Assembly: GCA_027625205.1 (NCBI GenBank)
Contig: JAQBVZ010000048.1
Span: 1 to 6,215, forward strand
Length of the DNA: 6,215 bases
Direction of reading: 5' to 3'
Source of the DNA: Chloroflexota bacterium
Lineage (GTDB): Bacteria > Chloroflexota > Dehalococcoidia > Lucifugimonadales > Australimonadaceae
The notes under the pieces are model-generated. The model did not search any database. It saw only the letters and a program-made list of their open reading frames with translations, and was not told the origin of the DNA. Position numbers and translations under genes: made by a program. Numbering within the stretch: the first letter of the stretch is position 1; each line of letters starts with the position of its first letter. Below, piece by piece: positions 1 to 5,132 of this stretch.

Positions 1-437
1 ACTTCACGGGTCCTGGGGTTGATGGCTATGGCCCCAAACCGGACAAGTCCACCCGCGTTGGCATCAGGACCAGCGGATGCGCGCCTTAGGACAGACTTCA
101 CCATGGCAACCAGCTCCCTGGGGCTGAACGGTTTCACCATATAGTCATCAGCGCCAAGCTCCAGCCCCACAATCCTATCCGCCTCTTCCCCCCGTGCCGT
201 GAGCATGATGATGGGCACCTGGCTGTCCCGTCGGAGCTGGCGACACACCTCCAGGCCGTCTATGACAGGCAACATCAAGTCCAGAACAACAAGGTCCGGT
301 GACCACTGCCGTGAGGCCGCCAGCGCCTCTCTCCCGTCTGCCGCCACGGCAACCTCATACCATTCCAGTCGAAGGTAACGTTCCACCACCTCAGTGACTG
401 TGGGCTCATCATCCCCTACGAGAATTCGTGTGGGCAT
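1..437 (-). CDS. OmpR/PhoB-family two-component response regulator, C-terminus off the left edge
   Basis: This is a cytoplasmic DNA-binding response regulator that a partner sensor kinase would phosphorylate. The 145 visible codons hold a complete receiver domain (residues about 4-118). It has the acidic pocket D9-D10 in GDDEP, phospho-acceptor D53 in LVVLDLMLP, the switch threonine T80 in IIMLTA, and K102 in MVKPF. After a short linker, GGLVRFGAIAINPRTREV looks like the opening strands of the OmpR-type winged helix (Trans_reg_C); the rest lies outside the window. ATG at 437 gives the usual start (MPTRILVGDDEP) with AGGA four bases ahead. An in-frame ATG at 455 (MTRQEAM...) with AAGGGG ahead is a real alternative. 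The gene lies 61-79 bases downstream of the DM13 gene on the same strand, so co-transcription is plausible. No histidine kinase is visible; it may lie to the left. The family is certain; the regulon is unknown. Confidence 0.95.
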   Translation of the reverse strand, partial: MPTRILVGDDEPTVTEVVERYLRLEWYEVAVAADGREALAASRQWSPDLVVLDLMLPVIDGLEVCRQLRRDSQVPIIMLTARGEEADRIVGLELGADDYMVKPFSPRELVAMVKSVLRRASAGPDANAGGLVRFGAIAINPRTRE

Positions 438-472
438 GGCTTCCTGACGTGTCATACAGGGCCCCTTGAACC

Positions 473-493
473 GTGCGGGAGAACGCTCCGCAC
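473..493. repeat. Short hairpin between the DM13 and response-regulator genes
   Basis: GTGCGG (473-478) and CCGCAC (488-493) form a perfect 6-bp stem around a 9-base loop in the gap between the DM13 stop and the regulator start. Neither strand has a T-run after it, so it is not a good intrinsic terminator. It could be an intercistronic processing or stability element, or chance. Confidence 0.3.
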
Positions 494-516
494 TGTTAAT
501 AGACAGCGCTTTACCT

Positions 517-864
517 TCAACTCTGCTCCTCAGCTATCACCAAGGGCGCAACGCTAAATATTACGTGGAACGGATTGCAGTAAATCACTACCGACTGGTA
601 CCCGGCAACGTCAACATCTATAGGTATCGTGTAGTTCTGGTTGCCAACGTTGCCTTTGAGATCACCCAGGTCTATGTACCCAGGGCCCATGACCTGAGAC
701 CGGGACGTTGGGTCAGGGTGCGGGGTCAGGAGTACGTGCAGTTCCGGGCCGTTGGTTACCTTGAAGTCCTCCAGCCGCAGAAGGTGCGTGCCGTCAGGAA
801 GCTGGTAGATGGTGGCCTGACCACTCCCTTTATGGAAGTTATCCGCGTCACGGAAGGCGCCCAT
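517..864 (-). CDS. DM13-domain protein, C-terminal (DM13) fragment of a frameshifted gene
   Basis: This frame encodes an almost complete DM13 domain (electron transfer DM13, PF10517). Landmarks counted from the ATG at 864 are FRDADNFHKGSGQATIY (4-20), the LLRLEDFKVTNGPELHVLL core, and the C-terminal IYCNPFHVIFSVAPL with the conserved cysteine at about residue 96. The family is thought to be an extracytoplasmic redox or cofactor-binding module, proposed because of this single cysteine; no enzyme activity is established. The ATG at 864 is probably internal rather than the true start. The frame stays open upstream to a TGA at 958-960, and the extra residues (SGATPNPIPTPTLSQEEPG) look like the low-complexity linker expected between membrane anchor and domain. 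The natural protein should begin at about 1241 in another frame. The domain itself shows no internal stop or damage. Confidence 0.85.
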   Translation of the reverse strand: MGAFRDADNFHKGSGQATIYQLPDGTHLLRLEDFKVTNGPELHVLLTPHPDPTSRSQVMGPGYIDLGDLKGNVGNQNYTIPIDVDVAGYQSVVIYCNPFHVIFSVAPLVIAEEQS

Positions 865-1241
865 GCTGAGCGCGACATGGCCTGGCTCTTCCTGTGACAG
901 AGTAGGCGTTGGGATGGGATTGGGCGTCGCCCCACTCTCGGGGTGGACGCGGGGGTCTCACCGCTATCGACAGGTCCCGTCACCGCTGGCATATCCTCAC
1001 TCACCAGTTCATCCCGCTTGGCCGCTTCTTCTAAGATTAGTTCAGCCTCGGCTCTAGTCTTGCCGTCAGGGAGGAGAGCGGATGAGGTCAAGGGGAACTC
1101 CTCGTCAACCGTCTTGTCCAAGAGCAGTGGAGAACCCAACCACCAGGCGAGAGCCAAAGCTGGCACCATCGCCACCACCGCTCCCGCCGCTATCACGCGC
1201 CGGGACCTAGTTGCCTGTACCCACCGCAACATACCCATCAT
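756..1241 (-). CDS. DM13-domain protein, N-terminal membrane-anchor fragment of the same frameshifted gene
   Basis: From ATG 1241 the product opens with a basic segment (RWVQATRSRR), then one hydrophobic helix at about residues 16-35 (VIAAGAVVAMVPALALAWWL). Next come SPLLLDKTVDEEFP and an acidic Ala/Glu-rich stretch (AEAELILEEAAKRDEL). This is the usual layout of a signal-anchored DM13 protein, with the rest outside the membrane. After about residue 100 the frame turns into Arg/Ser-rich sequence (RSAWAPSVTRITS) out to a TAA at 756. That tail is the out-of-frame reading of the DM13 domain and is not believable as protein. Starts at 1241, 1238 and 1232 (MMGM) all sit behind AAGGAG, and 1238 has the most usual spacing. 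An in-frame GTG at 1289 would add 16 residues but has weaker support. No other gene in the window shares this promoter region. Confidence 0.7.
   Translation of the reverse strand: MMGMLRWVQATRSRRVIAAGAVVAMVPALALAWWLGSPLLLDKTVDEEFPLTSSALLPDGKTRAEAELILEEAAKRDELVSEDMPAVTGPVDSGETPASTPRVGRRPIPSQRLLCHRKSQAMSRSAWAPSVTRITSIKGVVRPPSTSFLTARTFCGWRTSR
865..957 (-). other. Frameshift zone joining the two halves of the DM13 gene
   Basis: The anchor frame reads TPASTPRVGRRPIPSQ while the DM13 frame reads PESGATPNPIPTPTLSQ across the same bases, and the second is the plausible linker. The DM13 frame is bounded upstream by TGA at 958-960, so the switch must fall downstream of that. Adding one base restores a single reading frame, for example one more C in the CCCC at 940-943 or the CCCCC at 951-955, or one more G in the GGGG at 930-933 (minus-strand bases). 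A lost homopolymer base (real mutation or read error) is the simplest reading. A -1 ribosomal slip at the C-run would have the same direction, but I see no classic slippery heptamer in the required phase. Confidence 0.7.
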
Positions 1242-1265
1242 GCTCCTTACCTGCTGCCCATCTGA

Positions 1266-1300
1266 CAATTGAGGCCATTCATACAACACCCTTCAATTGA
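1266..1300. repeat. Paired CAATTGA boxes upstream of the DM13 gene
   Basis: CAATTGA occurs at 1266-1272 and again at 1294-1300, 28 bases apart. Because the CAATTG core is its own reverse complement, the pair also reads as an inverted repeat (1266-1272 with 1293-1299). It lies 25-60 bases ahead of the DM13 start, a place where an activator or repressor could bind. Two copies of a 7-mer this close can arise by chance. Confidence 0.3.
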
Positions 1301-1408
1301 TAATACGCTTGGCTCCGTTGGAAAGACGCCTGCCAGAAGCCAGGCCGATTCCTGTGCATCTATAAGTCTAAGGGGAAAAGATTACAGAATTCTTAAGTAC
1401 CTAAATGC

Positions 1409-1437
1409 CACCGCAACCTAGCGGTGCTGTTTGCACC
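1409..1437 (+). repeat. Two mutually exclusive hairpins in the aldo/keto reductase leader
   Basis: CACCGC (1409-1414) pairs perfectly with GCGGTG (1421-1426). The overlapping GGTGC (1423-1427) pairs perfectly with GCACC (1433-1437). The middle segment can join only one partner at a time, the geometry of an attenuator or RNA switch. However, no T-run follows, no leader peptide is evident, and the reductase start is about 180 bases further on. Confidence 0.3.
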
Positions 1438-1606
1438 ACAGTCAAGTCCATACTACCCATGGAAGTCGGTCAAAAACAGACCGAACCTGGAGGTGAAAAG
1501 AGACCCTGCCGGAGTATCCGCATGACACCGGGAGATGATACGGTCAATGTGACTCCAAAGCATTATTACCCTCTAGAAGGTACGTTAAATGGGCCGCATC
1601 ATGACC

Positions 1607-1615
1607 GAGGAAGGG
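1607..1615 (+). promoter_or_regulatory. Ribosome binding site that selects the reductase start at 1619
   Basis: GAGGAAGGG lies three bases before the ATG at 1619. Its GAGG/AAGG core gives usual spacing to that codon, whereas the in-frame ATGs at 1589 and 1601 have weaker purine tracts. The protein starting at 1619 (MEMKPLG) also matches the usual N-terminus of the family. Confidence 0.55.
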
Positions 1616-1618
1616 ACA

Positions 1619-2422
1619 ATGGAGATGAAGCCGCTGGGACCTACCGGAGTAACGCTGCCAGAGATAGGGCTTGGGACCTGGCGGCACAACGGCAGTCCAG
1701 AGGTCATCCGGCGCGCGTTGGAATTGGGCGCGCTCTTCATCGACACCGCTGAGTCCTACAAGACCGAGACGGGTGTGGGCAACGCCATACGCGGCAATAG
1801 CCACAAGTATTTCATTGGCACCAAGGTCTCTCCCGGCCACTTCCGGCACAAAGACGTGCTCAACGCAGCCGACGCCAGTCTCAAGAAGCTGGGCGTGGAC
1901 CAAATTGACCTCTATCAGTTGCACTGGCCAAGCCTCCGCATCCCCATTGCTGAGACCATGGGCGCAATGAAGGAACTCGTACAGGCAGGCAAGGTGAGGT
2001 TCCTGGGCGTCAGCAACTTTTCGGTGGAGCAAACTGAGTCCGCTCAGGAGGCCCTTGGCGCCACGCCACTAGTCTCCAATCAGGTGCTCTACAGCCTTTT
2101 TGACCGCGAGATTGAGAAGGAGTTGTTGCCCTACTGCGCGGAGCATCAGATTACGGTCATCGCCTACAGCCCTCTGGCGCAAGGAAAGATTGACCATGCG
2201 CTACGCAACCGTCCCAAGCTGACCGCAGTGCTGGACTCAGTCTGCGCTAAAACGGGCAAGACGCGTGCGCAAGTGCTCCTGAACTGGTGTGTACGGCACC
2301 CGTCCGTGGTCACCATCCCGCAGACGAATAAGGTTGAGCGAGTGGACGAGAACTGCGCAGCGTCAGGCTGGCGGCTCACCCAAGAACAGTATGACGTTCT
2401 CTCAGAAACGGATGGGTTCTAA
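1619..2422 (+). CDS. Aldo/keto reductase
   Basis: This is a cytosolic NAD(P)H-dependent oxidoreductase that reduces aldehydes or ketones to alcohols; the substrate cannot be read from the sequence. The 267-residue product is a short single TIM-barrel AKR (PF00248). The opening PLGPTGVTLPEIGLGTW is followed by the full catalytic tetrad: D42 and Y47 in FIDTAESY, K69 in IGTKVSP and H102 in LYQLHWP. Further on come KVRFLGVSNFS (125-135) and the cofactor-phosphate region IPQTNKVERVDEN (from about 233). The last is IPQTNK rather than the common IPGSK-type sequence, so cofactor preference should not be assumed. Upstream in-frame ATGs at 1589 (10 residues longer) and 1601 are possible. The gene stands alone on its strand and its stop is one base from that of the convergent exporter gene, leaving no space for a terminator between them. 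I would not assign a specific AKR subfamily. Confidence 0.93.
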   Translation: MEMKPLGPTGVTLPEIGLGTWRHNGSPEVIRRALELGALFIDTAESYKTETGVGNAIRGNSHKYFIGTKVSPGHFRHKDVLNAADASLKKLGVDQIDLYQLHWPSLRIPIAETMGAMKELVQAGKVRFLGVSNFSVEQTESAQEALGATPLVSNQVLYSLFDREIEKELLPYCAEHQITVIAYSPLAQGKIDHALRNRPKLTAVLDSVCAKTGKTRAQVLLNWCVRHPSVVTIPQTNKVERVDENCAASGWRLTQEQYDVLSETDGF

Positions 2423-2423
2423 G

Positions 2424-3707
2424 CTACGTCTGGCTCAAGCTGGGCGCAGGCTTACGGGAGGTCACGTACGCCAACAGTCCCAGCGTCAGCGCCAGGACTA
2501 TGGCCGCGCTCACTCCCAGAGACCAATGGATGCCCACGTACGCACCCATGACGCCCACACTCACGCCGCTCCCTACGCGCAGGCCTTGGGCGGACATGTT
2601 AAAGAGACCAATAACCCTGCCTCGTTGGTCAGGATTTGCCTCAAGCTGCACCAGCGTTTGAGCCATGGAGACGAAGGCAAGGTTGAATACGCCAATGAAG
2701 AACAACGCCACCAACGCTGCCATCAAGCTGGGCGCGACAGCAAACGCAATGACGCTGACACACCAGAGAAGGGCCAGCACCATAGCTGAACGGGCGCTAG
2801 CCTTGAGCAGCTTCCCACCCTCAAGGATGAATCCCCCAGAGACGGCGCCTGCCGCGTTAGCAGTGAGCAGCATGGTGTACAAGAAACCTCCGTCGCCAGC
2901 CAACAGGTCCTCGGCAAACTCAGGCATCTGGGCCTGGTAAGCGTTGCCCACGAAGATTGAACTCACCCCTGCCAGCACAACCATGGCCATGATGGTCCGG
3001 TTCTTAGACGCTTCTCGCATAACGGAAAATGCCTGGGTTAATTTGATGGATGTTTGGGGCCGCCTGGCGCCCGCTCTGTGCAAGTGCCCTGTGTAGGGCA
3101 CCGTGAACAGCCAGAAAAACAACGGCAGGAATACGATTGCGTTGATGATAAGGCCCCAAGACGGGCCCACCACCAACATGAGCAGGCCGCCCACAGACGG
3201 CCCCATGAAAAGACCAAGCTGGCGGCTGGTGGCGTTGAGCCTCACTGCGCTCTGGAGGTGCTCCGTACCTACCACGTCATGGATGATGAGCTGGCTGGCT
3301 GGCGCGTTCAAGGCCCCCGCGAACCCATGGAAAACCAGCAATACCACGGCATGCCATATCTGAATGGTGTCCGTCAAGAACAAGACTCCCCAAGCCAACG
3401 ACAGCCCCACGTACAACACTTGTGAAGCCTGAATGATGCGCCGGGAATCATACTTGTCACTCAACGAGCCAATGAACACGCCAAAGAACAGGAACGGCGC
3501 CCAATGGCCAATGACGGCGAAGCCCGCAAGAGTAGGTGAATGAAACGCCTCCCATATCACCCAATAGCTGATGACGTGCTCAATGTTGTCGCCCATCATG
3601 GAGACCATGCCGGCAAAGAAGTACCGTCTATAGTCTTTATGACGCAGCGCGGCAAAGGCAACGGGCGCATTGCCCGTGGTGGCCGCAGCTTCTGGCGACT
3701 GACTCAC
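2424..3707 (-). CDS. MFS transporter, MFS_3 (EntS-like exporter) type
   Basis: This 427-residue inner-membrane protein, with about 11-12 hydrophobic helices, resembles the MFS_3 exporters related to the enterobactin exporter EntS and to macrolide-efflux proteins. Family signs are the opening FAALRHKDYRRYFFAGMVSMMGDNIEH (18-44), the motif A loop GSLSDKYDSRR (80-90) between helices 2 and 3, and the charged central loop around residues 205-235 dividing the two six-helix halves. NPDQRGRVIGLFNMSAQGLR in the second half corresponds to the second motif-A-like loop of this family. The start is GTG at 3707, behind GAGGTG at a spacing of six. The gene is monocistronic as far as the window shows, and its leader carries dyad elements. 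Export of a small hydrophobic compound or siderophore is family-based inference; nothing nearby names a substrate. Confidence 0.92.
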   Translation of the reverse strand: MSQSPEAAATTGNAPVAFAALRHKDYRRYFFAGMVSMMGDNIEHVISYWVIWEAFHSPTLAGFAVIGHWAPFLFFGVFIGSLSDKYDSRRIIQASQVLYVGLSLAWGVLFLTDTIQIWHAVVLLVFHGFAGALNAPASQLIIHDVVGTEHLQSAVRLNATSRQLGLFMGPSVGGLLMLVVGPSWGLIINAIVFLPLFFWLFTVPYTGHLHRAGARRPQTSIKLTQAFSVMREASKNRTIMAMVVLAGVSSIFVGNAYQAQMPEFAEDLLAGDGGFLYTMLLTANAAGAVSGGFILEGGKLLKASARSAMVLALLWCVSVIAFAVAPSLMAALVALFFIGVFNLAFVSMAQTLVQLEANPDQRGRVIGLFNMSAQGLRVGSGVSVGVMGAYVGIHWSLGVSAAIVLALTLGLLAYVTSRKPAPSLSQT

Positions 3708-3713
3708 TGATCA

Positions 3714-3719
3714 CACCTC
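3714..3719 (-). promoter_or_regulatory. Ribosome binding site supporting the GTG start of the MFS gene
   Basis: GAGGTG on the minus strand lies six bases ahead of the GTG at 3707. No in-frame ATG near the start has comparable support, and the next methionine (residue 34) already lies within the first membrane helix. Confidence 0.6.
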
Positions 3720-3787
3720 AATCATCACGGGGGCTGAGGCGCTAGTGTACACGGAACGCGATAAGAACGGCCACCGCGTTGGCTTCA

Positions 3788-3804
3788 GCAGAGGGCCCGT
3801 CTGC
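3788..3804. repeat. 17-base imperfect palindrome upstream of the MFS gene
   Basis: GCAGAGGGCCCGTCTGC is symmetric about its centre except for one mismatched pair. It lies about 80 bases upstream of the exporter start, where an operator for a dimeric repressor would fit. No specific regulator family is recognised. Confidence 0.35.
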
Positions 3805-3838
3805 CGCACAGAGCACCAAGCAATGGGTATGGAAGGTA

Positions 3839-3875
3839 CTGTGAATCCCTTTCATTTTGCCAGGGATATTCACAG
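3839..3875. repeat. Long inverted repeat between the MFS gene and the membrane-protein gene
   Basis: CTGTGAATCCCT (3839-3850) and AGGGATATTCACAG (3862-3875) pair over 12 bases with a two-base AT bulge, around an 11-base loop. This is the strongest dyad in the window. It ends 61 bases before the start of the plus-strand gene at 3937. Neither strand has a T-run directly after it, so an intrinsic terminator is unlikely. A protein-binding dyad or an mRNA leader structure fits better. Confidence 0.5.
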
Positions 3876-3936
3876 GTGAAGTTCTTAAAATAAAGGTAAG
3901 TCCCATTATCACCTTTGCGTCGGCGTCTGGAGTCCA

Positions 3937-4452
3937 ATGCTATCTGATATCACCCTATTCTGGGTTGGCTTTGTGGGCGCTGTCGTTGGCGGTTTCTTTG
4001 CGTTCCTGGAATTTCTTGCCCTTGACTGGTTGCGGAACCAACGAAAGCGTGTGCTGCTCATCGTCAAAGTAAACAAGACAGGTTTCATGGCGTCGCCAGC
4101 GGGGAAGCCAACAGATGTACTTACCTTCAATGTCCGAAACGCCTGCAACGTTTCAGTGACTATAGGCACTTTCGGATTCCTTCCATCAGGAAGGGGAGAT
4201 GAATGGTTCGACATCGGATCTTTCTTTGGTGACAATCAATTACCAACACTCTTAGACCCAGGCAATAGCCTTCAGACCACCATTCTCGTCTCGGACTTGC
4301 TGCTCAAACTCCAGAAACAAGGCCATAGCCAAGTAGCTTTTGAATGGGGAGTCGCCAGGACGGCCATCGGCGACTACTTCAAAGGTAAAATTCCAAAGAA
4401 TATCACTACAGATATTCAGGAAGCGTTTAGCCGCCTTCCAGGAAAGTTATAA
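3937..4452 (+). CDS. Unrecognised single-pass membrane protein
   Basis: I do not recognise this 171-residue protein. One hydrophobic helix lies at about residues 5-29 (LFWVGFVGAVVGGFFAFLEF), followed by a basic stop-transfer stretch (RNQRKR, 33-38), which predicts a cytoplasmic C-terminal part. Residues about 39-130 alternate short hydrophobic strands (VLLIVKV, VLTFNVRNA, VSVTIGTFGFL) with polar turns, suggesting a beta-sandwich. The segment LTFNVRNACNVSVTIGTFGFLP resembles the pattern in many small bacterial membrane proteins with such a domain; this is resemblance in style, not an assignment. The start is supported by GGAG four bases ahead. The second half is visibly A/T-richer than its neighbours (25 of 60 bases are G or C at 4201-4260 by hand count, against 37 of 60 at 5461-5520), so acquisition by transfer is possible. 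It is flanked by genes on the opposite strand and so is probably transcribed alone. Confidence 0.75.
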   Translation: MLSDITLFWVGFVGAVVGGFFAFLEFLALDWLRNQRKRVLLIVKVNKTGFMASPAGKPTDVLTFNVRNACNVSVTIGTFGFLPSGRGDEWFDIGSFFGDNQLPTLLDPGNSLQTTILVSDLLLKLQKQGHSQVAFEWGVARTAIGDYFKGKIPKNITTDIQEAFSRLPGKL

Positions 4453-4571
4453 CCATCTCGTTATGACCCTGCCATTGCCCTCGATGGCGCCAATAGCCAG
4501 CCTTTTTGGTCAGGTGGCGCTTTGGTCAGAGGACAAATTGCACCTCTCAACTCAGATACAGGTCAACCCTA
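4453..4571. other. Convergent gap between the membrane-protein gene and arfB
   Basis: The gap should hold the ends of two converging transcripts. I see only weak structure: GCCAT/ATGGC (4471-4475 with 4484-4488), the alternative TGGC/GCCA (4485-4488 with 4496-4499) shortly before TTTTT at 4503-4507, and a direct repeat TTTGGTCAG (4505-4513 and 4521-4529). The TGGC stem plus T-run could be a poor terminator for the plus-strand gene. No gene is seen. Confidence 0.3.
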
Positions 4572-4994
4572 TTAGTCCTCGCGGCCCACTGGCCAACGTA
4601 GCTGCTTCTTCCGGCTTCGGCGGGTCTTGGTCTCCAGCCGTCGCTCACGGGACGCCATTGTTGGCTTAGTAGCGTGCCGTTGTCGGGGAGCGATAGCAGC
4701 CCTCTGCACCAACGTCACCAGCCGCTCTGTCGCGTCGGCGCGGTTGCGGTCCTGACTGCGATAGCGCTGGGCCTTTATGAGCAACATGCCGCCCGCTGAC
4801 ATCCGCCTGCCAGCAATGGCCCGCAGTCGTTGGCGCACGTCCTCCGGCAGTGACGGCGAGTGCCCTGCGTCAAACCGCAACTGAACGGCGGTTGCCACCT
4901 TGTTCACGTTCTGCCCGCCGGGGCCTGATGACCCGATGAACTGGTACTCCAGCTCATTTTCATATATGGAAATGGTGCGCGTAATGCGGAGCAT
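4572..4994 (-). CDS. arfB: Peptidyl-tRNA hydrolase ArfB (YaeJ-type ribosome rescue factor)
   Basis: ArfB enters the A site of ribosomes stalled without a stop codon and hydrolyses the peptidyl-tRNA, freeing the nascent chain. It is a codon-independent back-up to tmRNA. The 140-residue product equals the length of the E. coli protein. It contains the RF-1-type catalytic domain with FIGSSGPGGQNVNKVATAVQ, placing the GGQ at residues 26-28, the same place as in YaeJ. There is no codon-recognition domain, as expected. The C-terminus is strongly basic (RRLETKTRRSRKKQLR), matching the tail that family members insert into the empty mRNA channel. ATG at 4994 has GGAGAGG seven bases ahead. It is a lone gene, divergent from the hydrolase gene with 138 bases between them. 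Confidence 0.95.
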   Translation of the reverse strand: MLRITRTISIYENELEYQFIGSSGPGGQNVNKVATAVQLRFDAGHSPSLPEDVRQRLRAIAGRRMSAGGMLLIKAQRYRSQDRNRADATERLVTLVQRAAIAPRQRHATKPTMASRERRLETKTRRSRKKQLRWPVGRED

Positions 4995-5105
4995 AAGTCA
5001 GCCTCTCCACAATTCTACTACCGCCTGAGAGGGGAGACATGACTCACTTGACCCTGTGCGGTATCATCTGCGCCAGTCGATAGATTCATGGGCGTGTAAC
5101 GGCGC

Positions 5106-5119
5106 TGATAACGTAATCA
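5106..5119. promoter_or_regulatory. 14-base near-perfect palindrome, candidate operator before the hydrolase gene
   Basis: TGATAACGTAATCA is symmetric apart from one mismatched pair. It ends two bases before the Shine-Dalgarno of the hydrolase gene. A bound dimer here would block elongation or cover the leader of the hydrolase-DUF1801 pair. The arms resemble FNR half-sites (TGAT/ATCA), but six bases separate them rather than four, so FNR is not supported. Confidence 0.4.
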
Positions 5120-5120
5120 C

Positions 5121-5128
5121 AAGGAGGG
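5121..5128 (+). promoter_or_regulatory. Strong ribosome binding site supporting a TTG start
   Basis: AAGGAGGG contains the full AGGAGG anti-16S match at five bases from the TTG at 5133. Good spacing plus family-like protein sequence directly after that codon makes TTG the start, with no ATG alternative nearby in frame. Confidence 0.75.
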
Positions 5129-5132
5129 ACTC

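Larger units (their letters stand above)
1242..1618. other. Divergent intergenic region with several small hairpins
   Basis: This gap separates the DM13 gene (leftward) from the aldo/keto reductase (rightward) and should carry promoters for both. I found no convincing -35/-10 pair on either strand. Visible structures are a near-perfect stem at 1328-1345 (GCCTG/CAGGC), two overlapping hairpins at 1409-1437, and a 6-bp stem TCGGTC/GACCGA at 1466-1484 with an A-rich loop. No believable coding region was found. A reading frame across it (1405-1752) runs into the reductase in the wrong frame. Confidence 0.5.

Noticed and set aside
473..493. Hairpin as an intrinsic terminator between the DM13 and regulator genes
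   Set aside because: No T-run follows on either strand, and termination here would separate two genes that otherwise look co-transcribed.
466..897. Plus-strand open frame of 143 codons opposite the DM13 gene
   Set aside because: It is antisense to a clear DM13 domain and has no recognisable protein features or good ribosome binding site.
940..955. Programmed -1 frameshifting as the primary explanation for the DM13 split
   Set aside because: The direction fits, but there is no slippery heptamer in the required phase and no obvious downstream pseudoknot; a lost homopolymer base is simpler.
1405..1752. Plus-strand open frame running into the reductase; an internal ATG at 1522 has GGAG seven bases ahead
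   Set aside because: It overlaps the reductase N-terminus in another frame, its product is low-quality Arg/His-rich sequence, and no family is suggested.
2289..2789. Plus-strand open frame of 166 codons opposite the exporter gene
   Set aside because: It is the complement of a well-supported membrane transporter, and its charged Gln/His/Arg-rich composition is typical of antisense frames.
5106..5119. Palindrome as an FNR or CRP binding site
   Set aside because: The spacing between arms does not fit TTGAT-N4-ATCAA or TGTGA-N6-TCACA, so only an unnamed operator is proposed.
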